From NCBI GenBank assembly GCA_946482365.1, contig CAMLQY010000031.1, positions 1-21,206 of the forward strand: a stretch of DNA of 21,206 nucleotides, read 5' to 3'. How positions within the stretch are numbered: position 1 is the first letter of the stretch; every line of letters begins with the position of its first letter. Position numbers and translations under genes: made by a program. The DNA is from an uncultured Actinomycetes bacterium. Lineage in GTDB: Bacteria; Actinomycetota; Thermoleophilia; Solirubrobacterales; 70-9. Positions 19,695-21,206 of this stretch are shown here, piece after piece. The notes beneath the pieces were generated by a model. That model had not been told where the DNA came from. It saw only the letters and a list, made by a program, of their open reading frames with translations, and searched no databases.

Positions 19695-20624
19695 ATGAGC
19701 GCGCTGCCGGGCAACGTCCGCATCCGCGAGGTCGGGCCTCGCGACGGCTTCCAGAACGAGCCGGAGACGATCCCGACGGCGGAGAAGGTCCGCCTCGTCG
19801 ACATGCTCTCCGGCACGGGGCTGAAGCGGATCGAGGTGACCTCCTTCGTGCGGCCGGAGGCGATCCCGCAGCTCGCCGACGCCGAGGAGGTGCTTGCCGG
19901 AGTCGAGCGGCCCGAGGGCGTCGCCTTCTCGGTGCTGGTGCCGAACGAGCGCGGGCTGGAGCGGGCGCTGGCCCTGCGCGACCGCTTCGACGAGGTCAAC
20001 GTCTTCGTCTCCGCCTCGGAGACGCACAACCGCCGGAACGTCAACCGGACGATCGAGGAGTCGCTGGTCGGCCTCGAGCGCACCCTGGAGGCGGCGCGCG
20101 GGGCGGGGCTGCGCTGCGAGGGGGTGATCTCGGTCTCCTTCGGCTGCCCGTACGAGGGCGAGGTGCCCGTGGAGCGCGTCTTCGGGATCGCCGAGCGCCT
20201 CGCCGCCGGCGGCTGCGCCGAGGTCGGCTTCGGCGACACGACCGGGATGGCCAACCCGCGCCAGGTCGGCGAGTTCTTCGCCGCCGCGCGCGAGCGGCTC
20301 ACGGGGGTCGAGCTGACCGCCCACTTCCACAACACCCGCGGCCAGGGGCTGGCGAACGTGCTGGCGGCGCTGGAAGCCGGCGTCGATTCCTTCGAGTCGA
20401 GCTTCGGCGAGCTGGGCGGTTGCCCGGTCCCCCCCGGGGCGACCGGCAACGTCGCCACCGAGGACGTGGTCTCGATGCTGCACGAGATGGGAGTGGAGAC
20501 CGGAATCGACCTGCCGGCACTGGTCGAGGCCTCGCACGCCGCGCAAGACGTCCTCGGCCGCCCCCTCGGCTCACACGTGTTGCGGGCCGGTCCCGTGGAC
20601 TGGCACCGTGCCGAGTCCGAATAG
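19695..20624 (+). CDS. Hydroxymethylglutaryl-CoA lyase
   Basis: 309 residues from ATG 19695. Metal and substrate blocks of the HMGL-like TIM barrel: VGPRDGFQNEP (13-23, Arg 16 and Asp 17), EVTSFVRPEAIPQLADAEEV, FVSASETHNRRN, GFGDTTGMANP (178-188), HFHNTRG (His 210 and 212), and FGELGGCPVPPGATGNVATE with Cys 243 in the active-site lid. Reaction: HMG-CoA to acetyl-CoA and acetoacetate, the last step of leucine breakdown. The neighbouring acyl-CoA carboxylase beta gene fits methylcrotonyl-CoA carboxylation, but the alpha subunit is not in the window. The start is set by family alignment and the TAGCCT box. Other pyruvate-carboxyltransferase-domain lyases are a weaker alternative. Confidence 0.88.
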   Translation: MSALPGNVRIREVGPRDGFQNEPETIPTAEKVRLVDMLSGTGLKRIEVTSFVRPEAIPQLADAEEVLAGVERPEGVAFSVLVPNERGLERALALRDRFDEVNVFVSASETHNRRNVNRTIEESLVGLERTLEAARGAGLRCEGVISVSFGCPYEGEVPVERVFGIAERLAAGGCAEVGFGDTTGMANPRQVGEFFAAARERLTGVELTAHFHNTRGQGLANVLAALEAGVDSFESSFGELGGCPVPPGATGNVATEDVVSMLHEMGVETGIDLPALVEASHAAQDVLGRPLGSHVLRAGPVDWHRAESE

Positions 20625-20627
20625 GCT
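20622..20627 (+). promoter_or_regulatory. -10 box of the carboxylase gene overlapping the HMG-CoA lyase stop
   Basis: TAGGCT begins with the TAG stop of the lyase and ends 8 nt before ATG 20636, the same hexamer and distance as for the gene at 344. Confidence 0.45.
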
Positions 20628-20635
20628 CCGCAGCC

Positions 20636-21206
20636 ATGTCTGACTTCCAGAAGGCTCTCGAGGCCGCCCTCGCCGGAGGGCCGCAGCGCCATCACGAGAA
20701 GACCGCCGAGCAGGGCAAGCTGCCTGTGCGCGAGCGGGTCGCCCGGCTCGTCGACCCCGGCTCCTTCGCCGAGGAGGCGGCGCTTGCCAACTGGGACGAG
20801 GAGGGGCTCGGCGCCGACGGCGTCGTCACCGGCCTGGCCGCGATCGACGGCCGCCGCGTCGCCCTGATGGCAAACGACCCCACGGTCAAGGCCGGCTCCT
20901 GGGGGCCGAAGACGGTGGAGAAGATCCTCCGCGTCCAGGAACGGGCGCTATCGCTGCAGGTGCCGATGGTCTACCTGGTCGACTCGGCCGGGGCGCGGAT
21001 CACCGACCAGGTGCAGATGTTCCCCGGCCGCCGCGGCGCCGGGCGCATCTTCCACAACGAGGTGAGGCTGTCCGGCCAGGTGCCGCAGGTCTGCCTGCTC
21101 TTCGGGCCCAGCGCCGCCGGCGGCGCCTACATCCCCGCCTTCTGCGACGTGGTGATCATGCGCGACGGCAACGCCTCGATGTACCTGGGCTCGCCGCGGA
21201 TGGCCG
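20636..21206 (+). CDS. Acyl-CoA carboxylase beta subunit (carboxyltransferase), N-terminal part
   Basis: About 190 residues before the right window edge. After a short helix, GKLPVRERVARLVDPGSFAE (27-46) and GVVTGLAAIDGRRVALMAND form the crotonase-like carboxyltransferase start. MVYLVDSAGARITDQVQMFP and GPSAAGGAYIPAFCDVVIM are the acyl-CoA-binding oxyanion blocks. Family: transfers carboxyl from biotin to acetyl-, propionyl- or methylcrotonyl-CoA. The neighbouring lyase favours a leucine-type pathway, but this subgroup is close to generic AccD proteins, so the substrate is open. ATG 20636 is set by the TAGGCT box and the usual MSDFQ-type start. Truncated at 3'. Confidence 0.88.
   Translation, partial: MSDFQKALEAALAGGPQRHHEKTAEQGKLPVRERVARLVDPGSFAEEAALANWDEEGLGADGVVTGLAAIDGRRVALMANDPTVKAGSWGPKTVEKILRVQERALSLQVPMVYLVDSAGARITDQVQMFPGRRGAGRIFHNEVRLSGQVPQVCLLFGPSAAGGAYIPAFCDVVIMRDGNASMYLGSPRMA

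Overview
The window is high-GC DNA from an actinomycete-like bacterium, most likely class Thermoleophilia (Solirubrobacterales or Gaiellales). This assignment is an inference. It rests on a nearly complete coenzyme F420 gene set including a fused FbiC, an ethylmalonyl-CoA-type mutase together with crotonyl-CoA carboxylase/reductase, a ClpS adaptor, many GTG/TTG starts, and many genes with a TANNNT box only 6-10 nt before the start codon (leaderless transcripts). No rRNA, tRNA, CRISPR array, transposase or phage gene was seen.

Layout, left to right. Positions 1-3685 hold the 5' part of an ethylmalonyl-CoA mutase gene (- strand), a secreted protein, a 364-nt gap with two long hairpin repeats, a winged-helix regulator divergent from clpS, and a ccr gene overlapping a small ABM-like gene. 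Positions 3740-5177 hold a 176-bp imperfect inverted repeat and an rmuC-like gene of visibly lower GC, which looks acquired. Positions 5178-6841 hold a lipoprotein, a YgfZ/GcvT-like folate-binding protein with an extra hairpin-encoded segment, and a third hairpin repeat. Positions 6842-9659 form a tightly overlapping operon: two-domain multicopper oxidase, ZIP metal transporter with an extra N-terminal domain, and a DtxR/MntR-type repressor. It is preceded by a TTTAGAC-GT-GTCTAAA operator-like palindrome. Positions 9686-11342 (- strand) hold an NMT1/THI5-like substrate-binding lipoprotein, a conserved unknown and a degenerate receiver domain. An aquaporin gene follows.

Positions 12255-18535 are the F420 region. 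fbiC (FO synthase) overlaps a zinc alcohol dehydrogenase on the + strand. npdG, cofD, cofC and cofE form a compact - strand operon. Together they cover FO synthesis, phospholactyl (or phosphoenolpyruvyl) guanylyl transfer, glutamylation and F420H2:NADP+ hydride exchange. Positions 18564-21206 (+) hold an SDR dehydrogenase, a FlK-like hot-dog thioesterase, HMG-CoA lyase and a truncated acyl-CoA carboxylase beta subunit, which fit branched-chain or acyl-CoA catabolism.

The least ordinary signal is a set of long hairpins. Three intergenic ones have different but internally self-complementary arms and share a loop motif around CAGCG(GGG)AGGCTC. The two best are placed just 3' of convergent genes in the same orientation relative to each transcript. 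Two more hairpins lie inside reading frames (fbiC and ygfZ) without breaking them, recalling the protein-coding palindromic elements known from Rickettsia. A second signal is the repeated use of an upstream gene's TAG stop codon as the start of the next gene's -10 box (three cases).
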